Source: Mesorhizobium sp. M1D.F.Ca.ET.043.01.1.1
Lineage (GTDB): Bacteria > Pseudomonadota > Alphaproteobacteria > Rhizobiales > Rhizobiaceae
DNA: 64,000 nt
Assembly: GCF_003952385.1 (NCBI RefSeq)
Contig: NZ_CP034444.1
Coordinates: 5,593,001 to 5,657,000 of the forward strand
Reading direction: 5' to 3'
The notes beneath the pieces were generated by a model, which searched no databases, was not told the DNA's origin, and saw only the letters and a program-made list of their open reading frames with translations. Of the stretch, positions 37,801 to 45,595 are shown one piece after another. The translations under genes were made by a program, and so were the position numbers. Position 1 is the stretch's first letter. Every line of letters begins with the position of its first letter.

Positions 37801-40800
37801 CGCCGCCGAAGGCGGCGCGACGGGCGGCACGGCTGTCACTCCGGTTGTCGCGACCGCGGTCGCGCTCAACGACACGAGTGCCGACATCCTGGCTGGATCG
37901 ACGCTGACGATCACGGGCGATCTGACCGTCACGGCCGAACATGACAATGAGGCAGCCTCCACCGCCAATGGCGCGGCCAAGGGCACCAACGCGGCGATCG
38001 GCGCGAGCCTGGCGTTGACGATCGCGCAGGACAGTCTGCTCGCGGGCTTGGCGCGCAGCGTCACGGCAGGCGGCGCGGTGCTAATCGCCGCGACCAGCCG
38101 GGCAGCCAGCCGCGCCGATTCCAAGGCGAGCGCTACCGGCGCCAAGCAGGAAGGCGACAACGGCGGCAACACAACCCAGAGCCAGACCAATACCCAGGTC
38201 GCCGGAGCGAACAATGCCAGCGGCGCGAGCGCTACGGCGCCCGGCACCAATACTTCGTCCGGTCCGCTCAGCGTGGCGGCGGCCATTGGCATCAATATTG
38301 TGCAGGACACGTCTTCGCATGCGGTCATTGGTGGTGTGTCGGGAGCCCCGATCACGGTCGCTGCAGAGGGCGGCGTCACCGTAAAGAGCCTCGCCAATCA
38401 CGATGCCGCGGCAACTGCCGACGGCAAGTCCGTGACCACCTCGAACGCCACCGCCATTGGCGCGGCCGTTGCGGTCAACGCCTCGGACAGCCAGAACCAT
38501 GCTTTGATCGAACATGCTATCGTGACCGGCGACGGCGTCACCGTCGAGGCGGGGATGGCCGAACGCGAGATCGAGGCGACCTCGACCATCGACCTCGATG
38601 CCGACACGATCTTCGTCGGCGAGCAGGCCGGCCTCGAGACCGGTGAGAAAGTCGTCTATTCCAACGGTGGCGGCGGCGACATCGGCGGACTGACTAGCGG
38701 TACTGACTATTACGTCATCAAGGGCGAGAAGGGCCTGATCCAACTCGCAGCATCGGCAGATGACGCCGACAACGGTGTTGCCGTGGACCTGACCAGCCTT
38801 GGCTCCGGCGACGCGCACAAGCTCCAGCGCCCCGATACCACGGAAGATGACGACATCACCTTCGATCCCGATGCAGCGCGGTTCGCGTCGCCCGGCGTGG
38901 TGACCGGTGACGAGGTCGTCTATTCCAACGGTGGCGGCGGCAATACGGACATCGGCGGCCTGACCGATGGCACCACCTATTTCGCCATCGTTGACGGCAG
39001 CGGAAACATCAAGCTCGCCGAAGATCGTGCGAAGGCCCTGAAGGGCGAGGCGATCAAGATCACCTCGTCCGGCACCGGCGACGGTCACAAGCTGACCGAA
39101 ACCAGCCATTCGACCGACGCGACCGCCAAATCGGGCGCCAGCAAGGGCAAGATCGGCGTGGCGGGTTCGGTCGCGATCAACGTCGCCGAAGGCGAAACCA
39201 GCGCCATTTTCGGCGACGGTGCGGCCGTCACCGCCCAGGACGGTGACGATGCCAATACGGACATTGGCGCCTCGTCCGTCAAGGCCGAGACGACGACCTA
39301 TACACTGACGCGGGCGTTTCCGGCGACCGCGGCGACGGGAACGACCACGGGCGTCGGCCTCTCCTTTGCCGTCGGCTATGCCGGCTACGACACGCTGGCC
39401 GAAATCAAAGGCTCGGCCACAGTGACCGCGAACGACCTGACGGTCGATGCCGACGGTGGCCACGGCTTGATCACGCTGGCGACCGCCGGCGCCGGCGCTG
39501 GACAGGGCGGCACTTCGGTTGGTGGCGCTATCGCGCTGGGGGTTTCCGACAACAACACCGACGCGCGCGTGTTGGCGGGCCTGGCCATCGAAATCGAGGG
39601 CGACCTGACGATCACGGCGGACAATGTTGTCAGCCAGACGACCGAAGCCAATGCCGAAGTGACCGGTTCTGGCGGTACCGGCGTCGGCGCAGCGATCGCG
39701 CTCGGGTGGACCGAGGACGGCGTTGGCGCGCGGCTTGAGCGCAGCGTCTCGACGGGCGCGGCGGTAGCGGACGATGTGAAAGTGGAGGCCAAGGGCACGA
39801 TCACGTCGACGGTGCTGGCGACGGGCAGCGCCGAGGGCGAGAAGAACGCCAACAGCGGCGGCCAGACCTCGCAGAACCAGACCGGTTCGCAGACCAGTTT
39901 CCTGAATGCCAGGACGAATTCCAGCCTGACCGAACCGACCCCGCAGACCCAGGTGGCGAGCGCCAACCAGACGTCGCAGAACCAGACGACGAATCCGGGC
40001 GGGCAGGGTAACGCCAACGCCAATCAGGCGGGCACGCAGACGTCCGGTGGCGTGCTGAGGATCGCCGCGTCGATCGGCGGAACGGTGATCGTATCCAAGG
40101 TCGCGGCTGAGATCGCGGACGATGTGGATATCGATGCCAGCGGTGACCTGTCGGTCAAAGCGATCAGCGACGCCGACGCGCAGGCCGAAGCGGTCAGCAT
40201 CGCCTTCACCAAAGGCTCGTCCTCGTCCAACAATGTGAGCGCCGCAGTAGCGTTCAACGTCGCGCTGATGGACACGACAGCGCGGCTCGGCAATGGCACC
40301 ACGACAGCAGGGTCGGTGACCGTCGAGGCTGGCACCAGCGCCGGCGAGGTGAATGCGTTCAAGGCGTTGGCTCTTTCGGGAGCCGGCTCGCAGCAGAGCA
40401 GCACCGGCGGGACCACCCAGGGTGGTTCCGGTGGCGGCGGGCAAGGAACCGGCGGCGACAAATCGAGCCTCGGCATCGCCGGCGCGGTCGCCTTCAGCGT
40501 CCTCGGTTCACCGGCGACTGACGATCCGAACACGGTGAGCGCCAGCATCGCGGATGGTGCAACCGTCACGGCGCTCAACGGCGATGTCACGGTCACCGCG
40601 CGCCAGGACATCGGCATGCAGAACATCGCCGGCGGCGGTGCCTTGAGGATCTCCGGTGGTGGAGGCGGAGGCGGCGGTTCCGACACGACGGTTGGCGCAG
40701 CGGTCACCATCGGCGTCCTCGATGTCGAGACGCTGGCCACGATCGGCAGTGACGCCACGGTCACGGCGGACACCGGCAATATCGACGTGAGCGCCGCGAC

Positions 40801-42406
40801 CACGTTCAAGCCGCTTGAGATCGTCTCGCCCTTCGTCAAGGCAGTAGATACGGGCGTCGACGTCACCAATCTGGCGATAGGCGCGGCCATCGGCTCGGGC
40901 GGCGACACCGGCGCCGGCTCGGCAGTCATCAACGTCCTCGACGTGACCACTCGGGCGAGCATAGGCTCCGGAGCGACGGTCACCGCGTCGGCGGGAGACG
41001 TCTCGGTCACGGCATCGAGCGACGTCAACGTCATCGACTTCGCTGGCAGCATCGCAGTCACCATCGGCTCCGGGCAGAAGAGCGGCAGCGGCGTCGGCAT
41101 CGGACTCGACGTCACCGTACTTAACGAAACGACCGAAGCTCTGGTCGCGACCCGCAACGGCGCGGCGACCACGGTCACCGCCGGCGGCAACGTCGTCGTC
41201 GACGCGACCTCGTCGGAGGACTTTTTCCAGCTCACCGTCAATGCCGGGGCAGGAAACAGCAGCTCGGGCGCCGGCGGGCTCAATGTGCTCGTCAACGATA
41301 CCACTACGCGGGCGCTGGTCGGGCGGGACCCGACGGATGCTGCTTCGACAACCGGCACCGCAGCGATCGATGCCGACGGTTCGGTTGTCGTCGCCGCGGA
41401 CAGCAAGACGGTGATCGAGAGCTATGCAGGTTCGCTCGGCGTCTCGTTGAGCGGATCGGCGGTCGGCGTTTCCATCGGCATAGTGGTCGATCTCGACCAG
41501 ACCACCGCAACGGTAGGCGCAGGGTCCACCATCACCGCGCTCGGAGGCAAGACCGCCTCGGTGAACGATGGAATCTTCGACGGTGACGGCAATCAGGGCT
41601 CGGAATCCGTCCGCGGTCTTGCCGTTACCGCGATCAGCTATGGCGACGTGTTCCTGCTGGCAATCGCGGCGTCCGGCTCGCTGGGCAGCGACAATAGCGG
41701 CCAGGGCGGTGGCTCCGGCGGCAGCAGCAGCTCCGGCGGCACCAAGGTGGGCATCGCGGCATCGGTCGGCGTTGCGGTCCTGAAGGGCGAGACCAAGGCC
41801 ACAATCGGCAATGGCGTCGCGGTCAATCCGGACAATACCGGGGCCAATGCGGCGCAGGGAATCCTGCTGCGCGGCGCCGGCGAGACCAATCTGACCAACG
41901 TCACGGGCGGCCTGACGATCACCCTCGGCGGCGGCGACGCCGGAATCACCGGCTCGGTCACGGTCAACGAGGTCGATAATTTCGTCTGGGCGAGCGCGCT
42001 CGGGGGCAACACGCTGAACGCAGCCGGGGGCGGAGTCCGCCTGGATTCCCACGCCAAGGTCGACATCGATGCGGTGACGATCGCTGTCGCCGGCGTCGTC
42101 AGCACCAGTTCGTCCAGTTCCGGCAAGAACAGTTCCGTCAATTTCTCCGGCGCTGGCGCGGTGACCGTGAACATGGTCGAGACGGAGGCGCTGGCCGATA
42201 TCGGCGCCGGCAGCGCGGTCTCGACCACCGGCGACCTGACGCTTGAAGCGAGCGACGATTCGGCAATCACCGCGGATTCCGGCGGTGTCGCTATAACCGT
42301 CTCGACCAATAACGGGACAACGGCAGGCTCCGTCGGCGCGTCGGTCGCGGTCAATGACATCACCCAGACCATTTCGGCGACAGCGACGGACACCTCCACG
42401 AGTTAG
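34835..42406 (+). CDS. Giant LEPR-XLL-type repeat protein (adhesin), 5' part, truncated by mobile element
   Basis: About 2,520 residues. The N-terminus is basic and carries LEPLEPRFLLSAD (34994-35032), the LEPR-XLL signature of very large cell-surface or secreted repeat proteins. A few isolated RTX-like stretches follow (GGDGDDVLAL, AGAGDDTI, GGAGSDAV). Next come hundreds of residues of Gly/Ala/Ser/Thr/Val-rich beta-solenoid repeats, Gln/Asn/Ser/Gly-rich linkers (near 38150-38260, 39840-40050, 40380-40470) and two copies of a roughly 70-residue GLTSGTDYYV-type module (38590-39100). ATG 34835 is preferred for GGGGAGG seven bases upstream; ATG 34796 is the alternative. The stop TAG (42404-42406) is the first codon contributed by the inserted element, so the protein is cut in mid-repeat and continues at 48645. 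Confidence 0.85.
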   Translation: MLRSFGVGPSSRETVQESRNAGRSMWARLLGWGRKRKAHRHSHSATSHLPGLRLEPLEPRFLLSADIIPFQVDMTGDASGAHYSLKYDNLIQAVQVFDDRSGMLIDSRSAQEINFIRVVGTAANDRLTVDFAKEFLQGVEIDFEGGDGDDVLALTGGAFTDVTVTMTGDGAGAVAVSGAAGPQTIGFTGVGTVLDGSAAGNRIFRDATGQGQTLRIGDNGTVGDGISSIDAVGAGGALTYNFLHPDVKLTIDAGAGDDTIVHDGFETALAGKILLSGGAGSDAVTGPPANTTWNITGRDSGSVSGVSFVEVENLRGSADNEDTFFVSAGGVMSGVMDGGAGGFDSMVLEGNSGTIVYKADDAHSGTITRDGAVLTYAGLEPVSLGNAANVTIDLSAASDNAVVTMSGSTVTVASQSIPTFEQTSFELPTNSVTIKLGNDQGLFPLLNEYLGEDVFAGANLGNLIAAFVEGDAITFQGTINLGSASLTVDGEDGLDNIIVTGALTAGAIHFKAEEINVNAGASVSGTSVNFEAVGEGNGLIPTELTKGLYLAAPHATINVTGSVTATAGDVVMSATATSSLTPSQGQIGSIGGAIVVGLPKATITLGDGSSSAHISATGKVDLDTAVNVTVTAADEADSSDTEAKLDAAIAVTTLISKSEVGIFGASTIDAAGAVSIDAASTFEIENVADGTAGGAGATVAATVVVAATGVKFSDSASIGATTAPTSVAFAATTTSTITTSAISTKGGGDENGGANQSEQQLDSNNAKTAEGSIKFAGAVAVTVYRPVTQISSNTSGSITSSGDITLSATTTDTITSSADGSNTGEAQDPPPSGGTGVGVAVAIGIIAPKTLVSLGGTGSYTAPNVALTSTLDADSTYRTEATSGVGDGGKTGFAGSLALSVVTSTTTALIESDANVNLNGANLTVSAESATATEASAKATVDGSGNSTGIGASVAISVGDNDTIARISGAVSGAADITVSAKGVHDVLAAAEGGATGGTAVTPVVATAVALNDTSADILAGSTLTITGDLTVTAEHDNEAASTANGAAKGTNAAIGASLALTIAQDSLLAGLARSVTAGGAVLIAATSRAASRADSKASATGAKQEGDNGGNTTQSQTNTQVAGANNASGASATAPGTNTSSGPLSVAAAIGINIVQDTSSHAVIGGVSGAPITVAAEGGVTVKSLANHDAAATADGKSVTTSNATAIGAAVAVNASDSQNHALIEHAIVTGDGVTVEAGMAEREIEATSTIDLDADTIFVGEQAGLETGEKVVYSNGGGGDIGGLTSGTDYYVIKGEKGLIQLAASADDADNGVAVDLTSLGSGDAHKLQRPDTTEDDDITFDPDAARFASPGVVTGDEVVYSNGGGGNTDIGGLTDGTTYFAIVDGSGNIKLAEDRAKALKGEAIKITSSGTGDGHKLTETSHSTDATAKSGASKGKIGVAGSVAINVAEGETSAIFGDGAAVTAQDGDDANTDIGASSVKAETTTYTLTRAFPATAATGTTTGVGLSFAVGYAGYDTLAEIKGSATVTANDLTVDADGGHGLITLATAGAGAGQGGTSVGGAIALGVSDNNTDARVLAGLAIEIEGDLTITADNVVSQTTEANAEVTGSGGTGVGAAIALGWTEDGVGARLERSVSTGAAVADDVKVEAKGTITSTVLATGSAEGEKNANSGGQTSQNQTGSQTSFLNARTNSSLTEPTPQTQVASANQTSQNQTTNPGGQGNANANQAGTQTSGGVLRIAASIGGTVIVSKVAAEIADDVDIDASGDLSVKAISDADAQAEAVSIAFTKGSSSSNNVSAAVAFNVALMDTTARLGNGTTTAGSVTVEAGTSAGEVNAFKALALSGAGSQQSSTGGTTQGGSGGGGQGTGGDKSSLGIAGAVAFSVLGSPATDDPNTVSASIADGATVTALNGDVTVTARQDIGMQNIAGGGALRISGGGGGGGGSDTTVGAAVTIGVLDVETLATIGSDATVTADTGNIDVSAATTFKPLEIVSPFVKAVDTGVDVTNLAIGAAIGSGGDTGAGSAVINVLDVTTRASIGSGATVTASAGDVSVTASSDVNVIDFAGSIAVTIGSGQKSGSGVGIGLDVTVLNETTEALVATRNGAATTVTAGGNVVVDATSSEDFFQLTVNAGAGNSSSGAGGLNVLVNDTTTRALVGRDPTDAASTTGTAAIDADGSVVVAADSKTVIESYAGSLGVSLSGSAVGVSIGIVVDLDQTTATVGAGSTITALGGKTASVNDGIFDGDGNQGSESVRGLAVTAISYGDVFLLAIAASGSLGSDNSGQGGGSGGSSSSGGTKVGIAASVGVAVLKGETKATIGNGVAVNPDNTGANAAQGILLRGAGETNLTNVTGGLTITLGGGDAGITGSVTVNEVDNFVWASALGGNTLNAAGGGVRLDSHAKVDIDAVTIAVAGVVSTSSSSSGKNSSVNFSGAGAVTVNMVETEALADIGAGSAVSTTGDLTLEASDDSAITADSGGVAITVSTNNGTTAGSVGASVAVNDITQTISATATDTSTS
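42398..42403 (+). repeat. Left junction hexamer of the insertion (core-like)
   Basis: ACGAGT at the point where adhesin coding similarity ends. It matches ACGGGT at the right junction at five of six positions. In Tn554-type elements the two junction hexamers are allowed to differ because one derives from the donor site. Confidence 0.5.
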
Positions 42407-42430
42407 GTTTCATCGCAAGTGTCCTTCCCG

Positions 42431-42450
42431 CTGCAGCGCATGCAGGGAGG
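42431..42450 (+). promoter_or_regulatory. Hairpin and ribosome-binding site before the ArdC gene
   Basis: CTGCA (42431-42435) and TGCAG (42441-42445) form a small stem abutting the SD GGGAGG (42445-42450), eight bases before the ATG at 42459. The stem could modulate translation of the ArdC gene. Confidence 0.4.
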
Positions 42451-42458
42451 GCTTAATC

Positions 42459-43355
42459 ATGACCTCTCAGAAGCGCGCAGGCGTCTACGCTCAGGTTACC
42501 GAGGCGATCATCGCGGCAATCGAAGCCGGTGCAGGTGACTTCGTTATGCCGTGGCATCATGATGGAACGGCGACATCACGGCCCACAAACATATCTTCCG
42601 GAAAGCCTTACCGCGGCGTGAACACTCTCACGCTTTGGGCCGCGGCGCAGAGCGCCGGCTATCCCAAGGGCGTGTGGGGAACTTATCGCCAATGGCAAGC
42701 CCTGGGCGCCCAAGTCCGCGGAGGCGAGCGATCCACGACGATCGTCTTCTGGGGCCCGGTCCGGGGCAAATCCGACGAGGGCGAGGCCGACGCTGATGGT
42801 TCAGAGCGCACCATGCTGTTTGCGCGTGGCTATTCGGTGTTCAACTGTGCTCAAGTTGACGGATTTGAGCCTGAGCCAGTGGCTCCTCGTTCAAACAACG
42901 ACCGCATCAGCGAAGCCGATACATTTTACGCTAACCTCGGGATCAACACCGTCTTCGGCGGCAGTGAGGCATATTACCTCCCCTCTGCCGACAGGGTGCA
43001 TGTCCCGGCTCTCGCTGACTTCAAGGACAGTGCGTCGCATTATAGCGTTCTTTTTCATGAAGGCCTTCATGCGACAGCAGCCAAGCACCGGCTGGACCGG
43101 GACCTCTCGGGTCGTTTTGGCTCGGAGGCCTATGCGATGGAGGAGGTTGTGGCAGAGCTTGGAGCCGCAATGGTTCTCGCTGACTTGTCGATCTCGGCTC
43201 GCCCGAGGCCCGATCACGCGGCTTACGTTGCCAGTTGGTTGAAGGTCCTTCGCAATGATTCTTCCGCCATCTTTGCGGCTGCGAGCAGGGCTCAGAAGGC
43301 CGTTGATTGGATGCATGCGCAGCAACCTTCTAGCGAACTCAGCGCCGCCGCGTAG
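42459..43355 (+). CDS. ArdC-family antirestriction protein / zincin-like metallopeptidase
   Basis: 298 residues. The N-terminal half (residues about 5-130: YAQVTEAIIAAIEAGAG, PWH, GKPYRGVNTLTLWAAAQ, WGTYRQWQALGAQVRGGERS) is the ArdC single-strand DNA-binding domain. The C-terminal half is a zincin-like domain with the HExxH motif HEGLH (about 200-204) and a downstream Glu (EEVVAEL) as third zinc ligand. ArdC proteins protect incoming single-stranded plasmid or element DNA from restriction. It is cargo of the element, transcribed toward the recombinase operon and overlapping the 3' end of the TnpC-like gene by 17 bp. The start at 42459 has a good SD. Confidence 0.9.
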   Translation: MTSQKRAGVYAQVTEAIIAAIEAGAGDFVMPWHHDGTATSRPTNISSGKPYRGVNTLTLWAAAQSAGYPKGVWGTYRQWQALGAQVRGGERSTTIVFWGPVRGKSDEGEADADGSERTMLFARGYSVFNCAQVDGFEPEPVAPRSNNDRISEADTFYANLGINTVFGGSEAYYLPSADRVHVPALADFKDSASHYSVLFHEGLHATAAKHRLDRDLSGRFGSEAYAMEEVVAELGAAMVLADLSISARPRPDHAAYVASWLKVLRNDSSAIFAAASRAQKAVDWMHAQQPSSELSAAA

Positions 43356-43782
43356 CCGACGGTTCAGCGGCGGGCCCCAATGCGGCTCGCCGCTGTACCG
43401 ACGCTAATTGCCCCTCCACCGTCCTTGCTCTGTGAAGCAGGGCGAGGTTTTGGCTTGCCAGGCTACGCTTTTCTTCCGCATGCCGCTTGGCATCGGCGCG
43501 CAAGAGGGCAATTTCGGCCTCCAGCTCGCGAACCTTTTCGGCTAAGTCCTTCGAAGGCCCGGGTCCCTCAGCGGCGGCCTCGATTTCATCGAGGATGTCC
43601 CGATGTGTCGTGTAGAGCGGGTTTCGGCTTTTTCCCGCCTCACGTGCAACTGAAGCAGGGCTGATCCGGACGATCCGCCCCTGATGATCCGGATGGCGGC
43701 CCTCGCCGCGTACCAGCCGGGCCAAGGCGGCGCGGTAGGCTCGAGCCGCCGACGTAGCGGAAGGCGAGCGTGGTTCACTCAT
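43339..43782 (-). CDS. TnpC-like small coiled-coil protein of the recombinase operon
   Basis: 147 residues. The first half holds a short HTH-like stretch (ISPASVAREAGKSRNPLYTTHRDILDEIE, written partly), which matches the N-terminal pattern of small Tn554 TnpC/KfrA-type proteins; the second half (about 75-135) is a charged heptad-like coiled coil (LAEKVRELEAEIALLRADAK). It overlaps the third recombinase gene by 8 bp as the last gene of the operon. In Tn554, TnpC is not catalytic but influences insertion frequency and orientation; the same role is inferred here. Confidence 0.75.
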   Translation of the reverse strand: MSEPRSPSATSAARAYRAALARLVRGEGRHPDHQGRIVRISPASVAREAGKSRNPLYTTHRDILDEIEAAAEGPGPSKDLAEKVRELEAEIALLRADAKRHAEEKRSLASQNLALLHRARTVEGQLASVQRRAALGPAAEPSATRRR

Positions 43783-45595
43783 CCTTTTCTCCGATCCTGG
43801 TCAGGACAGTGTCGCACTGTTCGATCACCTCTGTCAGAACGGCGGCCGTCATGGCGTTGGCCCGCGGGAGTAGATCTAAATTCCGGCTTCGACGATCGCG
43901 CCAGTAAGGCGCATGGCGCAGTTCAATCACCATGTTCGCGCAACCCAGGCAGACGGCCGGGCTCCGGCCAGCCTCGCTCGGACCGACCTCGCCGCCGCAA
44001 CGACTGGTCTCCCGCTGGAACACGCACCAACCATAGTCGCAGGCATGGATGCGCAGATCGGTATCGGTGAGAACGAACTCGATGTAATCCCGGCGTACCT
44101 GCTCACCCGCTCGTCCCCGGAAACACGCGTTGTTCGCTGCGATTCGCTCGCCCATGCGACCGGCAAGTCGATCACTCAGCAGCATCCTTTCCAACGCCGT
44201 CGCCGTTTCAGCCCGGTTTTCGTGTTCGATCAGTTGGCGGAGATCGAAGTCGTTGCCGACGTACCCCCGCGCGGTCATGGCGACCGATGCATGCTTGAAG
44301 TGTTCGGCAAGGCCAAGAAGCTGCGACCTGTCCTTTCGGGCAATGAATCGTGCAAAGGTCTTGCGGAACTGGTGTGTGCTGAACGACCAGGGCTCTCCCT
44401 CGTGCAGCGGCACCCCGACGTGGCGCGCAAAATCGTTGATCCGCCAGCCGATATGCATATGGGTCACCGGTACGACCTCGCCATACTGCGTGTTCTTGAC
44501 GAGGAAGAGCTCACGCCTTCCGGATGCTTTGCGCAGCGGCGCGCTCAACTGTTCAAGCAGTTCCACTGCCTTCACAACCGGCTCTGGGGCAATCCAGCGT
44601 TCCATTCGACCGCCATGCTGGTCAACCGTCTTGAACAACCTCGCCACCAGGTAAGCTTGTTCGACACCGGTTTCTGCAATCGGGTGGGACTCTATGGCGC
44701 CAATTTCGATCGACAGAATCTCGCTCACGCGCATGCCGACAAAGCCGGCGATGACGATGTAGCACGCCTCCACGAGACGAGTGGCGGCGTGGCGGACCGC
44801 ATGGGCGCCGAGCAGTGCTTCACCGGCAGGGCCTGTCAGGTTTATGCTGCGCAATGCCTTTCGAACATGATCCGAGGCCTGCCTTCTGGTCCCTTGTGTC
44901 AGCCCAGTTTCATGGGCCTGGCGGCGGACAGTCTCGGCTCTCACGATGGTCGGGCCATAAATTTCCACCCACTGAAGCGCGGTATTCAGCAATGAGATCG
45001 CAATGGGGTCGGGGATGAACGGGATCGCACCGCGCGTAGCTGGGGTCAATCCTGCCGCTTCATAGGTGGTTTCTTGTGGCAAGGGATCGACCAACGGGGC
45101 ATCATTGAGCTTGGCTCGCTGTCGATAGAGATCCTTCAGCACCAACATGTAGTTGACGATGGTGTTGGCGGTGATTGACTTCGCCTTCAATCCTGGACGC
45201 GTCGGCAGCCAAGTCCGCAGGCGCTCCACGGCCCCGGCATCAATGCTGCTGAACGTCTCCAGTCCGTCAAGCGCCATCCACCCAATCATGGTTTTTAGTG
45301 TCACGGCTTTGCTATGCACCGACGCTGGCGACAGACGTTTGCGCCCGGTCGGAGGGTTCACAGTCATCGACCATAGGAACTGCTTTGCCGCCCTATGGAG
45401 ACTGCGCCATGCCGTTTCGCTGATGACAGCTCCCTCCGGCAACTCTGGCGTCCAGTTTATCTTATTCTGGTCAGCGCGCCGGCCGGCAGTGCGGATATCG
45501 AGCAGCCATTCATCGTCGCCGAAGCGACTCCATGGCGAGACCGGCGCTTCAGCCCATCCGGCCACAACGGGATTTTCGGCGAGCAGCGTTTTCAT
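43775..45595 (-). CDS. Tyrosine recombinase/integrase, third of trio (606 aa)
   Basis: A large site-specific recombinase. The C-terminal catalytic domain shows the full pentad pattern: Arg in FVGMRVSEI, HxxR in THQFRKTFA, His in AEHFKHAS and the nucleophile Tyr in ARGYVG. A Cys-containing tail follows (CDYGWCVFQ, CGGEVG, CLGCANMV), possibly a zinc-binding knuckle. ATG 45595 overlaps the preceding recombinase stop (ATGA), so the upstream 100 in-frame codons are not used. Length is well above phage integrases and close to Tn554 TnpB-type proteins. It probably acts with its two partners to integrate and excise the element. Confidence 0.9.
   Translation of the reverse strand: MKTLLAENPVVAGWAEAPVSPWSRFGDDEWLLDIRTAGRRADQNKINWTPELPEGAVISETAWRSLHRAAKQFLWSMTVNPPTGRKRLSPASVHSKAVTLKTMIGWMALDGLETFSSIDAGAVERLRTWLPTRPGLKAKSITANTIVNYMLVLKDLYRQRAKLNDAPLVDPLPQETTYEAAGLTPATRGAIPFIPDPIAISLLNTALQWVEIYGPTIVRAETVRRQAHETGLTQGTRRQASDHVRKALRSINLTGPAGEALLGAHAVRHAATRLVEACYIVIAGFVGMRVSEILSIEIGAIESHPIAETGVEQAYLVARLFKTVDQHGGRMERWIAPEPVVKAVELLEQLSAPLRKASGRRELFLVKNTQYGEVVPVTHMHIGWRINDFARHVGVPLHEGEPWSFSTHQFRKTFARFIARKDRSQLLGLAEHFKHASVAMTARGYVGNDFDLRQLIEHENRAETATALERMLLSDRLAGRMGERIAANNACFRGRAGEQVRRDYIEFVLTDTDLRIHACDYGWCVFQRETSRCGGEVGPSEAGRSPAVCLGCANMVIELRHAPYWRDRRSRNLDLLPRANAMTAAVLTEVIEQCDTVLTRIGEKDE

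Noticed and set aside
38081..40444. Long antisense ORFs within the giant gene (also 40508-42052, 49157-50587, 56487-57710, 60108-61559 on the minus strand)
   Set aside because: They mirror the codon bias of the high-GC repeat sequence on the other strand, have no SD-supported starts or domain content, and the plus frame is continuous with recognisable motifs.
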